From a virus, in the IMG/VR virus record IMGVR_UViG_3300034068_000286, positions 1 through 64,000 of that record: a DNA stretch of 64,000 bases; one strand, written 5' to 3'. The notes beneath the pieces are model-generated. The model was not told the DNA's origin. It searched no databases and worked only from the letters and a program-made list of their open reading frames with translations. Of this stretch, positions 48,377 to 55,542 are shown in pieces. Position 1 is the first letter of the stretch; every line of letters begins with the position of its first letter. The position numbers and the translations under genes are program-made.

Positions 48377-48969
48377 TACTCGCCAGGAGCATCAACAAGG
48401 CCAATTGGGTTAATTCCTAGTTGCCTTGATTCTTGCCATTTGCTTTCGGGCATGATGTCCAAGATCAAGTGAGTTCTAAACTCTGTGCCTCTGTTGGTTG
48501 CACTATGAGTCACACGATTGTTTAGCTCATACAGATAGCCCATTTCCATGTGATACTCTTCAGTTTTCCAAAGTTGTACACACTGGTCGTTGGTATAAAT
48601 TGGCACATGCAAACGCACACAATTGTCATGGAACCACTGCGGATCTTTATGCCAACCTAGTGTTACTCCTGGAAGTAGCGTAGCAACTTCACCACGAATC
48701 CATTTGTATCCTGCAAATCTAGGCAAGGTCAAGATCCAGTCTAACAGTGGCTTACTTGCTCTTAGTATCTCTGTTTGTTCTGGTGTGTAGTTTTTATTGG
48801 GCTTGCTGATAGGGAACGGATATTCTACTAACTTACCATCAGATAGGACTTTTTCAAACCGGTCATATGTTCCATTGCCCCAGTTTGCTTTTTTGCAGGC
48901 TTCAATGATTGGGTCTACTAGGCCAGCATCAATAGTTTCTACCACACGATAATTTAATTCAAATAGCAT
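48373..48969 (-). CDS. 2OG/Fe(II) oxygenase, Asp/Asn beta-hydroxylase type (1)
   Basis: 198 residues. LGWHKDPQWFHDNCVRLHVP gives the HxD pair (H107, D109); ELNNRVTHSATNRGTEFRTH gives the distal His (155) and 2OG-binding Arg (165). The pattern (VTHS..N.G...RTHLI.D) resembles the aspartyl/asparaginyl beta-hydroxylase branch and is closely similar to the partial gene at 63465. Substrate unknown. Confidence 0.85.
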   Translation of the reverse strand: MLFELNYRVVETIDAGLVDPIIEACKKANWGNGTYDRFEKVLSDGKLVEYPFPISKPNKNYTPEQTEILRASKPLLDWILTLPRFAGYKWIRGEVATLLPGVTLGWHKDPQWFHDNCVRLHVPIYTNDQCVQLWKTEEYHMEMGYLYELNNRVTHSATNRGTEFRTHLILDIMPESKWQESRQLGINPIGLVDAPGEY

Positions 48970-48970
48970 A

Positions 48971-49678
48971 TTACCAATCCAGTATAGTTGGGATAGTTCT
49001 TTTATTGCGAGGGAGATATTCTCTCACTGGCCAAGTCTTAGCATACGGCTGAACTGCACTTTTTAAAATGTCAATCAACATGATTATTCTAGGCTCTGTT
49101 CCTGTATGCTTTGTGCCATGGAATACATTACAATCATCAAAACCAAACAACTCACCATCTACCCATTCGTGCCGTTCGTTTTCAATGTCAAATACACAAC
49201 CTGTTGCTTGCTTTAGCACCAAGTGAAAACGAATATATTCATTTACCAATCCCCAGTGGTGATTCAGTTTACTTCCTGGCAATGAAATATTAAAAGTGAC
49301 TGCGCCAAGTACTTCAATATTTTTATACATCCACTGTTGTATAAATGGCATATGGTGTATCCTTGCATCATTGAATGATATTTTGGCACCACCTGGTTGC
49401 TTCCAATTCTTCCAGTCCATTGACTTTGCTTCATGATGGTCAACAAAATCTTCTCTAAGCATTATTGGCATGGCTTTAAAGTCACCAACGTATAATTCTT
49501 CGCCTGTTAGGTCAGTGATATAATTTGCCTTGATGCCTTTTACTTCTGTTATTTTTTGCTTTACCCAATAAGTCTCTCTTACACATTGTTTGACAAACTC
49601 GTCACGAATTGTGGTCCAATTGTTGGTCAATGGATCTAGTAATTTACAAGGATTAAAATATATGTAGTTACTTTCCAT
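48971..49678 (-). CDS. AspH-like beta-hydroxylase with HxG in place of HxD (2)
   Basis: 235 residues. LNHHWGLVNEYIRFHLVLKQ and GELFGFDDCNVFHGTKHTGT, PRIIMLIDIL match aspartyl beta-hydroxylase, in which the Fe is held by two His only (H141 region, H187). The ligand Asp is absent as in AspH. Overlaps the next gene by 11 nt. Confidence 0.82.
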   Translation of the reverse strand: MESNYIYFNPCKLLDPLTNNWTTIRDEFVKQCVRETYWVKQKITEVKGIKANYITDLTGEELYVGDFKAMPIMLREDFVDHHEAKSMDWKNWKQPGGAKISFNDARIHHMPFIQQWMYKNIEVLGAVTFNISLPGSKLNHHWGLVNEYIRFHLVLKQATGCVFDIENERHEWVDGELFGFDDCNVFHGTKHTGTEPRIIMLIDILKSAVQPYAKTWPVREYLPRNKRTIPTILDW

Positions 49679-50528
49679 ACAGGGTTTCTTTTAAGCTTTC
49701 ATCATGTTCAATGTTACAACGCCACATTAGTCGTTCGTCTTCGGCTTTCAAATCCAAGAATGTACGACTATGTACAAATGGCCAGTTGTCATACAGCACC
49801 ATGTCATTGGGGCTCCAAGTATGCGTGTACACACACTCTGGTACAGCCGTCATTGCTTCCATAAGTTCTTCTACAATGCCAGTGCCCATGCTTTTACCGT
49901 TCATCTTGGTGTCAATGATCCAAGAGTCTGTTGTCCCGTGAAAGTTACATCTAGGGCTCCAACGTCCGGTAATTGGTTGCTGTTTCATTGAAGGCCACTC
50001 AATAATATCTTTGCCTAAGTGATGCCAATTTTGTTGAATAATAGTACGCTTCTCCCATCGTGCCCTAAGTTTAGGATGCACTTCAGGATAAGCTTTTTCC
50101 ATATCTAACCAAACAGTTAAACCTGCTCTAGGATTAGGAACAGTTTTCATATAGATGATACGATGCGGAAATTGAATGCCGCCGTCAACACGATTGGCAA
50201 TATCAGCATGCCATGGCATTTCTTTATCACCAAGTCGTACGCTAATTTTGTTACTAATTGCTGTAATGAATTTTGGTTCTGTTGGGTTATCCGGATCGCT
50301 GACTACCTCCCATTTTTCCGTACTGTCGTGATAGTTTTTATTTGTCCAAGGTTGACCCCATAGCGCACAGAATTTCCAATAGGTTAACTTGTCCCATTCA
50401 GGGGCATGAAGTACTATCATCTTTCGATCGTAAAGTAGCTTACGTAGTTCACGTGTATCTTGATCAAAAATATCACTCATATCTGTAACTTCGGTGCCCC
50501 AATCAGAGAAAATGTTTTTTGTTTGCAT
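49668..50528 (-). CDS. TauD/TfdA-like dioxygenase (3)
   Basis: 286 residues. DKEMPWHADIANRVDGGIQF gives HxD (H107, D109); the distal block DNWPFVHSRTFLDL (H253) and the Arg ~17 residues later (MWRCNI) complete the facial triad and 2OG site. TauD-type enzymes oxidise small substrates such as taurine or carnitine precursors; the real substrate is unknown. Confidence 0.85.
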   Translation of the reverse strand: MQTKNIFSDWGTEVTDMSDIFDQDTRELRKLLYDRKMIVLHAPEWDKLTYWKFCALWGQPWTNKNYHDSTEKWEVVSDPDNPTEPKFITAISNKISVRLGDKEMPWHADIANRVDGGIQFPHRIIYMKTVPNPRAGLTVWLDMEKAYPEVHPKLRARWEKRTIIQQNWHHLGKDIIEWPSMKQQPITGRWSPRCNFHGTTDSWIIDTKMNGKSMGTGIVEELMEAMTAVPECVYTHTWSPNDMVLYDNWPFVHSRTFLDLKAEDERLMWRCNIEHDESLKETLYGK

Positions 50529-50559
50529 AATTGTATTTACGACAGTTTATTTGTTCAGT

Positions 50560-51144
50560 TTATCTTATCAACCACTCTGCTACAGATTGTCCACCTAGTT
50601 CGCCTGACAATAGTTTTAATCTTTTCCATAATGGATTGCATACTGATCCTTCTCTAACGACTGCTCTACCTAATATTACTACTATTCCCCACTCTTGTCT
50701 TTCCCATCTTGGTTCATACACAGGTAAGGTACCGTGTAATTGTTTATACTCCTCAGACAAAACTTCTCTACGCAAAGGATACCCATTTATCTCTGTCAAT
50801 CTAACAGCATAGTCAGGTACAGTTATACTGTCTGGAATCCTATCAGCCTCATACCAATGTCGGTATCCTTTATCAATCCACTCAATCATAACTTGGTCTT
50901 CCCATTGCAAACGCCCGGCAACATCGCGTATGTGTTTTCCATGCCATTCTTGTGGGCTAGCATTACTCACTGCGGCCACGCTGGTGTTGTCTCCACCAAC
51001 GACTCCAATGGGTACATCATTGGTCTTTGCTACTCTAATTTTATCGCCATTATAAAGTGCCACAGTCAATCCTGTACGATCTTCTTTGTTAGGATTACCA
51101 TCTTCCCATTCAAACATTTCAGCATAGCCGCTTGCTATTTTCAT
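50560..51144 (-). CDS. Stand-alone Peptidase_G2-like intramolecular chaperone domain
   Basis: 194 residues. SGYAEMFEWEDGNPNKEDRT, VALYNGDKIRVAK, PIGVVGGDNTSV, WERQEWGIVVILGRAVVREG follow the autoproteolytic chaperone domain normally fused to the C-terminus of phage tail-spike or fibre proteins. Here it is a separate gene, with the overlap ATGA to the nucleosidase. In fibres, this domain cleaves itself off after trimer folding; here it could act in trans. Confidence 0.75.
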   Translation of the reverse strand: MKIASGYAEMFEWEDGNPNKEDRTGLTVALYNGDKIRVAKTNDVPIGVVGGDNTSVAAVSNASPQEWHGKHIRDVAGRLQWEDQVMIEWIDKGYRHWYEADRIPDSITVPDYAVRLTEINGYPLRREVLSEEYKQLHGTLPVYEPRWERQEWGIVVILGRAVVREGSVCNPLWKRLKLLSGELGGQSVAEWLIR

Positions 51145-51698
51145 TTGGATTCCAATTTGATTTTTAATTCTTTTAGTACTTCTCGGTAAAGTTCTTCACC
51201 TGCTGACACTTGTTCTTTCCAAGTAGTACCTGCGCCTGTATCTGCAGGGTCGCTGATGTATTTCCATATTTCAATGTCAAGTCCAAGTTTATTTGCTACC
51301 TTGGCCACACTATAAGCTTCCATGTCAACCACATCACACTCTACTCTAAGCTTCTTGGGCTCTGTAATAAACATATCACCTGACGCACAAGTCTTGCCTA
51401 CACCGGGCATGATAATCATGCTCTCAGGATCGTTAAAATGTATGCCCGGCTTCATGCCAAGTGCCATCAAGTTAACATCATGTTGCCATACTGTATTAAT
51501 GCGGTGTACTCCGTGGCCCAATCTAATGCCACCTGCTGTACCCATGTTGATAATACGCCTGGGATGATACATGTGACACAGTCGCATTGTATTGATTGCT
51601 GAGTTTACCTTGCCTACACCAATACAATGCACATTAGAGTATTCTTTAAAAAGGTTTGGTGCTTCATCTTCTAAAGCAAATACAATTAGATCATTCAT
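51141..51698 (-). CDS. mtnN: MTA/SAH nucleosidase-like protein
   Basis: 185 residues (bacterial MTAN ~230). IINMGTAGGIRLGHGVHRIN is the phosphate/ribose-binding strand, CDVVDMEAYSVAKVANKLGL the substrate loop with Glu, and YISDPAD the catalytic Asp region. It hydrolyses 5'-methylthioadenosine or S-adenosylhomocysteine to adenine. Overlaps the adenine phosphoribosyltransferase gene by 8 nt, which would recycle the adenine. It also relieves SAH inhibition of SAM-dependent enzymes. Confidence 0.82.
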   Translation of the reverse strand: MNDLIVFALEDEAPNLFKEYSNVHCIGVGKVNSAINTMRLCHMYHPRRIINMGTAGGIRLGHGVHRINTVWQHDVNLMALGMKPGIHFNDPESMIIMPGVGKTCASGDMFITEPKKLRVECDVVDMEAYSVAKVANKLGLDIEIWKYISDPADTGAGTTWKEQVSAGEELYREVLKELKIKLESK

Positions 51699-52242
51699 CT
51701 AGTAGTCCATGTACCGTAACACCCTGCTCGGTTAAAAGAGTTTCGCCACCCAAGAAGGATAGGTTAATTAATACAGCAACTGTCATTGATGAATATGCGA
51801 TGCCTAAGTTGTTGTGTAACAACTTGCAAATTGCTTCTGCCGTACCACCTGTTGCTAGTACATCATCAACAATGAGTACCGGCCTATCACCTACTTCTAT
51901 GTTTTGTTGTATTTCTAATGTGTCTGTACCATATTCCAACTTGTAACTTTGACTCCATACATCTCCTGGTAGCTTCCCGGGTTTACGTACAACATTCATT
52001 GGCAAGTGTGATTTGATTGATAGTGCCGAACCAAATATGAAACCACGAGCATCGGGTGCAAATATTTCTTTGGCAACTGATTGTCTTGCTACCAAAGAAA
52101 ACCAGTCTATAGCATGTGCAAATGCAATTGGTTGCTTGGCCAGTTCTACCGTATTCTTGTATGAGACGCCTGTCTTGGGCCAATCTTTATAAACCGGTAT
52201 TGCATTCTTTACGCTAGATATAATATGAGATGGAATATACAT
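51691..52242 (-). CDS. apt: Adenine phosphoribosyltransferase, predicted leaderless
   Basis: 183 residues. DARGFIFGSALSIKS and VLIVDDVLATGGTAEAICKL, the PRPP-binding motif, are those of Apt; KNTVELAKQPIAFAHAIDWF is typical of its N-terminus. Adenine + PRPP gives AMP. A TATAAT -10 (52250-52255) ends 7 nt before the ATG and no SD is present. Confidence 0.9.
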   Translation of the reverse strand: MYIPSHIISSVKNAIPVYKDWPKTGVSYKNTVELAKQPIAFAHAIDWFSLVARQSVAKEIFAPDARGFIFGSALSIKSHLPMNVVRKPGKLPGDVWSQSYKLEYGTDTLEIQQNIEVGDRPVLIVDDVLATGGTAEAICKLLHNNLGIAYSSMTVAVLINLSFLGGETLLTEQGVTVHGLLDE

Positions 52243-52249
52243 GTATGTA

Positions 52250-52255
52250 ATTATA
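52250..52255 (-). promoter_or_regulatory. -10 box of a likely leaderless promoter for apt
   Basis: TATAAT on the minus strand, 7 nt before the ATG at 52242. No good -35 at the normal distance; a TTGACT lies 21 nt upstream of the -10, so the promoter is weaker or of another type. Confidence 0.45.
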
Positions 52256-52284
52256 CATTTGTCACCTGCTGTGTTTAGTCAAAA

Positions 52285-52295
52285 GCCCGACGGGC
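52285..52295. terminator. Small GC hairpin, probable terminator
   Basis: GCCC/GGGC stem with a three-base loop flanked by A4 and T4; it lies right after the stop of the gene at 52299 and before the apt promoter. Confidence 0.6.
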
Positions 52296-52298
52296 ATT

Positions 52299-52997
52299 TT
52301 AAATTGCAATCTTGACTCTGGTCAATCGAGTTTCTTGGGCTCCATCCCTATCTTGTCCGTGTGCTTTAACAACGGCAACAATGGGAAACTGTTCAGGAGT
52401 ATCGGGCCACATGTCAATTGTTTTGCTACTGGTCCAAAAGTATAGGTTAGTGCCGTCTGTAGCACGAACTACACTACCAGCAAACACTTTGCCTGCAAAT
52501 TTATTGATTACAGTAACATCGAGTCGAACATGCTGGCCTACAGCACCTTGGTGAATACTGGTTGCAATAACTTTATTTAGAGTTTCTTGCCGTTGTTCTT
52601 TTACAACTTCTTTATGATAGCGGGCACCAAGGCAGGCCATATATGCCAGGCCCATGTTAGCGTCAATGTCTTCTTGTGTAATAAAATTCATGATCTTTTG
52701 ATCAAAGTCATTTGCTTTACCACCTAGCATACTAAATGCAAGCCCTTGAAAATGCTCTGCCATTTTAGCACCAAGTTCTCTGTCGGCTGTAGTAACATTA
52801 GGAAAGCTCAGTGCAACCTGCGTCTTAATAAGTTCGCGATTGGGGTGCAGTTTAACATTGCCAGTATCTTGATCCATCTCTGGAAACTTGATATACTTTC
52901 CTTCGTTGATGCGGTCAGCAAAGGCCACCAAGGCCCACGCATCTGCAATAGGTAATTTCTGTTCTTTGAGAAAACGCTTTTTTTGTACTTGATCCAT
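52299..52997 (-). CDS. Hypothetical phage protein, 232 aa
   Basis: Start at 52997 (MDQVQKKRFLKEQKLPIADA) with GAGG upstream. N-terminal helical half; C-terminal part VRLDVTVINKFAGKVFAGSV and TNLYFWTSSKTIDMWPD is beta-rich. I recall a related C-terminal block in phage proteins of unknown role. Not recognised. Confidence 0.65.
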   Translation of the reverse strand: MDQVQKKRFLKEQKLPIADAWALVAFADRINEGKYIKFPEMDQDTGNVKLHPNRELIKTQVALSFPNVTTADRELGAKMAEHFQGLAFSMLGGKANDFDQKIMNFITQEDIDANMGLAYMACLGARYHKEVVKEQRQETLNKVIATSIHQGAVGQHVRLDVTVINKFAGKVFAGSVVRATDGTNLYFWTSSKTIDMWPDTPEQFPIVAVVKAHGQDRDGAQETRLTRVKIAI

Positions 52998-53004
52998 GGT
53001 GTCC

Positions 53005-53199
53005 TCAAAAGGCAAAAGTTCTAATCCAATCAAAACGAGTGCTAGCAGGCACCCACTTGAATTGTTCTTTCTTACGTTCGGGCTTTTCAAAGTCCATGCA
53101 AACCATTACCCAACCACGTTCTGTGGAGAACGGAACTGTGTCAGCAACACGAATGACTTCGACTAACCTATCTTTCATTCTTGCTATAGTAATGGTCAC
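53005..53199 (-). CDS. Small hypothetical protein, 64 aa (GTG start)
   Basis: GTG start at 53199 with AGGAGG 5 nt upstream, a strong site. Beta-rich with GWVMVCMDFEKPERKKEQFK. Next to the 232-residue gene. Not recognised. Confidence 0.65.
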   Translation of the reverse strand: MTITIARMKDRLVEVIRVADTVPFSTERGWVMVCMDFEKPERKKEQFKWVPASTRFDWIRTFAF

Positions 53200-53208
53200 G
53201 ATGACCTC

Positions 53209-53592
53209 CTATATTAACTTTTCATATTCCAAACTGACACTCTCCGAGTAGTAGCCGTTTGACTCACCTAACCAGCGAACATCAACCCAACCTTTGAAGG
53301 TTGCAAATTTGTAGAAAGTCCATGTAGACGATTCATACGACTCGTGGTCAGCAGGAATCTCACCAGACACTTCGTCTGCTATCAAAATTGGTGTGTTTGC
53401 CAGATCCTCTATGTCACCGACAATGTCATAGATTTCAACGGACTCACAACAATCTTGCTCGTGTAAAAACACAAACCGCTCAGTGGCGTTTTCAAAAATC
53501 ATTTCACGACCAGTGCTGGTCACTGAAGTGAATACTTTGCCTATCATGTTGGCTAGGCCTTCTTTGGTTCCAATTACGTTATCATATGACAT
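53209..53592 (-). CDS. Hypothetical protein, 127 aa
   Basis: Start at 53592 (MSYDNVIGTKEGLANMIGKV), SD TAAGGA; an in-frame ATG at 53634 would add 14 residues. Cys pair EQDCCESVEIYD and acidic middle (GDIEDLANTPILIADE). Expressed behind a structured leader of ~200 nt. Not recognised. Confidence 0.65.
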   Translation of the reverse strand: MSYDNVIGTKEGLANMIGKVFTSVTSTGREMIFENATERFVFLHEQDCCESVEIYDIVGDIEDLANTPILIADEVSGEIPADHESYESSTWTFYKFATFKGWVDVRWLGESNGYYSESVSLEYEKLI

Positions 53593-53802
53593 TTTAAGAT
53601 CCTTACTAAAATAGATTGGCTGGGCTAGGCCCATTTAATGTTTCGTGCTTGCCTTTTTGCTTTCGCGTAGCTTGCGTTTTGAAACAACCTTAATTAACCG
53701 TTGCCCCATCTAAGTGCCCCAGTGCTCTGGGGCTTTACCGCTGTTCCTCAAGCGGACTTAAATGCTCTTTACTTCAACAACCTTATTTCTTACTATGTGT
53801 TT
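53593..53802 (-). ncRNA. Structured leader RNA, possibly a small RNA or leader peptide region
   Basis: Minus-strand transcript from the promoter at 53803. It holds hairpins GCCCCAG/CTGGGGC (53716-53733, 7 bp), CCGCT/AGCGG (53738-53755) and TGGGC/GCCCA (53621-53633), and a 24-codon ORF (53635-53709) rich in Lys and Arg whose stop abuts an in-frame ATG. The length and structure exceed what a normal phage leader needs. No tRNA fold was found. Confidence 0.5.
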
Positions 53803-53831
53803 ATTATACTGGATCTGGACTAATTGGGCAA
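53803..53831 (-). promoter_or_regulatory. Sigma70 promoter for the structured leader
   Basis: TTGCCC (53826-53831), 17-bp spacer, TATAAT (53803-53808), minus strand; the -10 region shares ATGTGTTTATTATA with the promoter at 43039. Confidence 0.75.
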
Positions 53832-53844
53832 CCGTTTTTTGGGA

Positions 53845-53872
53845 AAAGTTGTTGTATTTTTACAACAACTTT
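53845..53872. terminator. AT-rich 12-bp terminator-like hairpin
   Basis: AAAGTTGTTGTA and TACAACAACTTT pair perfectly with a 4-nt loop; a short T-run follows on the minus strand. It lies immediately past the stop of the gene at 53875. Confidence 0.65.
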
Positions 53873-53874
53873 GC

Positions 53875-54159
53875 TTACTTTTTAGGCAAATCTTTTGCCA
53901 TCTCGAACCACCGTGTAGCTTGTTTATAGTTAAAATTTGGGTGTCTGTACATGTAATCTCGTTTGCGCTCTGCCGCCTCTAATGCATCTAGCATACGCAT
54001 TTTATCGTTAAATGGTAATGCCATTAACACTTTATTCATATCTGTAATGTCTAGCATATACTCTACCCATTTTTCCGTAGCTTTTATATTATAAAAACTC
54101 CCATATGCTTTACGATTATTGGCACTTGTATATTTGCTTATAAAGTTTTTAGCTTGCAT
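53875..54159 (-). CDS. Hypothetical helical basic protein, 94 aa
   Basis: Start at 54159 (MQAKNFISKYTSANNRKAYG) with AAAGGAG. Helical and basic, with LDALEAAERKRDYMYRHPNF. Not recognised. Driven by a sigma70 promoter at 54180. Confidence 0.65.
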   Translation of the reverse strand: MQAKNFISKYTSANNRKAYGSFYNIKATEKWVEYMLDITDMNKVLMALPFNDKMRMLDALEAAERKRDYMYRHPNFNYKQATRWFEMAKDLPKK

Positions 54160-54179
54160 ACTTTCTCCTTTAATTAAAC

Positions 54180-54208
54180 AGTATAACACAAACTGGCTCA
54201 CCTGTCAA
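54180..54208 (-). promoter_or_regulatory. Sigma70 promoter
   Basis: TTGACA (54203-54208), 17-bp spacer, TATACT (54180-54185) on the minus strand, followed by a normal SD-containing leader. Confidence 0.8.
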
Positions 54209-54233
54209 GGTACGCTGTTGCATTTTTACAACA

Positions 54234-54240
54234 CTAAATA
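54234..54240 (+). promoter_or_regulatory. Late-promoter-like CTAAATA on the plus strand
   Basis: ends 7 nt before the ATG at 54248, next to a GTTG/CAAC hairpin (54217-54232). Confidence 0.4.
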
Positions 54241-54247
54241 TTTCACT

Positions 54248-54916
54248 ATGAACCCTAGCATACTTGATCCGCTTACAGAAGAACAGCGGCTGGCATTGAT
54301 TTCTTGCTTTGAAAATAACAGCCAAATAAAAATTCTACCACAACGCAAGTTTGCGCTTGACTTAGAACCTGCACTAGAAATTGTCAAGCCCATCATCGAC
54401 GGCGTACTTGGCGAAGGCACATGGGAAGTTACTGGTGGCAACTTTTTTGAAACTGAAACAGGATATCGTGTTCATGCTGATACAGGCAAAGAAGGCCCTG
54501 AACGTGTGTTACAGACTTTTGTTTTTCCACTGCGGCAGGAACTACGTGACGACATTCCTGTAAGATTAGAGCGAAATAGATTTTTGGTTTTAAACCAAAC
54601 CTGGTCTGGTGATGCGGCATTCTTCCTACGTGGTGAAACTGTAGAGCCCAACGAATATAATCAGGTCATAACAGATTATCAAGATGTTGAAAACTTAGAT
54701 GATATAGAAACACTAGACGGCATACTACTAGATCATTGTCCTCACTTGAACATTAAAAACTTTGCTGGCCTTACCGTGGATAAGCACTGGCAGTGGATTC
54801 CTGGCATCCCAATGACTTTCCCTCGCAATCGTTTACATGTTAGCAGTGCGTTTCCACGTAATGGAATTAAACGCAAATTAGGTTTAAGTATTTTTACTTC
54901 ACGCCTGGGTCAGTAA
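54248..54916 (+). CDS. 2OG/Fe(II) oxygenase (4)
   Basis: 222 residues, plus strand. GGNFFETETGYRVHADTGKE gives HxD (H76, D78) and FPRNRLHVSSAFPRNGIKRK the distal His (197) with a basic residue near. Distinct from the others: an N-terminal helical part and a mid-domain rich in Asp/Glu. It converges on queC with a 23-bp overlap. Substrate unknown. Confidence 0.82.
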   Translation: MNPSILDPLTEEQRLALISCFENNSQIKILPQRKFALDLEPALEIVKPIIDGVLGEGTWEVTGGNFFETETGYRVHADTGKEGPERVLQTFVFPLRQELRDDIPVRLERNRFLVLNQTWSGDAAFFLRGETVEPNEYNQVITDYQDVENLDDIETLDGILLDHCPHLNIKNFAGLTVDKHWQWIPGIPMTFPRNRLHVSSAFPRNGIKRKLGLSIFTSRLGQ

Positions 54917-55541
54917 ATTCTAACTGGCTCAGTGCCCACTCTCGTTCCTTGCAGTTGTAACATTCTCCGCATCGACCTACTGTAAGTGCGGTACACGAAT
55001 GAGTAAGTTCAATTAGCGGCCATACATCAAATATGTCGTACAGACTTAGTGTATGACGTTTATCAACCAAAGCAAAGGGACACGTAGTACCAGGCAACTC
55101 TACACTGGCAGGTCGACTGGGATATTCACCGGGCAATTCAATTAGTGCTCGATCAGGGTGTGCTTGACTACCATAAAAAATATGTTCAATTCCATATTTT
55201 GTTCTTGCTTCATGCTCACCAGTGCGACCTTGTTGACTGTGGTGTACTGTTGGGTCTCCGACTTTGATGGGATCGGATAATTGTTCAATGGTAAGATTAA
55301 GTTGATTTCTAACCCACTCTACAATAGGTTTAACATAATCCCATGCGCCGTCAGGACGGGCAACAGTGAACGGAATAATTTCTTGTGTACTCTTATCCAT
55401 CCTACGCTCTAAGCAGACTAGATACAGTAGCACCGCAGAATCTGCACCGCCGCTTAACATTACTCCAATTCGTTGCTTGCCTTCAGGTAGCTTGATGTCT
55501 ACCTGTTTGATAAAATCATTTTTGCCTACTGTAATTCTCAT
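54894..55541 (-). CDS. queC: QueC-like 7-cyano-7-deazaguanine synthase
   Basis: 215 residues. VMLSGGADSAVLLYLV is the N-type ATP-pyrophosphatase P-loop (SGGxDS), and THSCTALTVGRCGECYNCKE carries the four Cys zinc site of QueC. The enzyme converts CDG to preQ0, precursor of queuosine and of 7-deazaguanine DNA modifications. With QueD at 24966 it suggests base or tRNA modification, but a complete pathway is not seen in the window. Confidence 0.85.
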   Translation of the reverse strand: MRITVGKNDFIKQVDIKLPEGKQRIGVMLSGGADSAVLLYLVCLERRMDKSTQEIIPFTVARPDGAWDYVKPIVEWVRNQLNLTIEQLSDPIKVGDPTVHHSQQGRTGEHEARTKYGIEHIFYGSQAHPDRALIELPGEYPSRPASVELPGTTCPFALVDKRHTLSLYDIFDVWPLIELTHSCTALTVGRCGECYNCKEREWALSQLEFTDPGVK

Positions 55542-55542
55542 C

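Noticed and set aside
53634-53635. ATG at 53634 as the start of the 127-residue protein
   Set aside because: In frame and directly after the 24-codon ORF, but the SD at TAAGGA points to the ATG at 53592; the longer form cannot be excluded.
53593-53802. tRNA or tmRNA gene
   Set aside because: The hairpins do not form a cloverleaf; no acceptor stem, TPsiC loop or CCA-like end fits.
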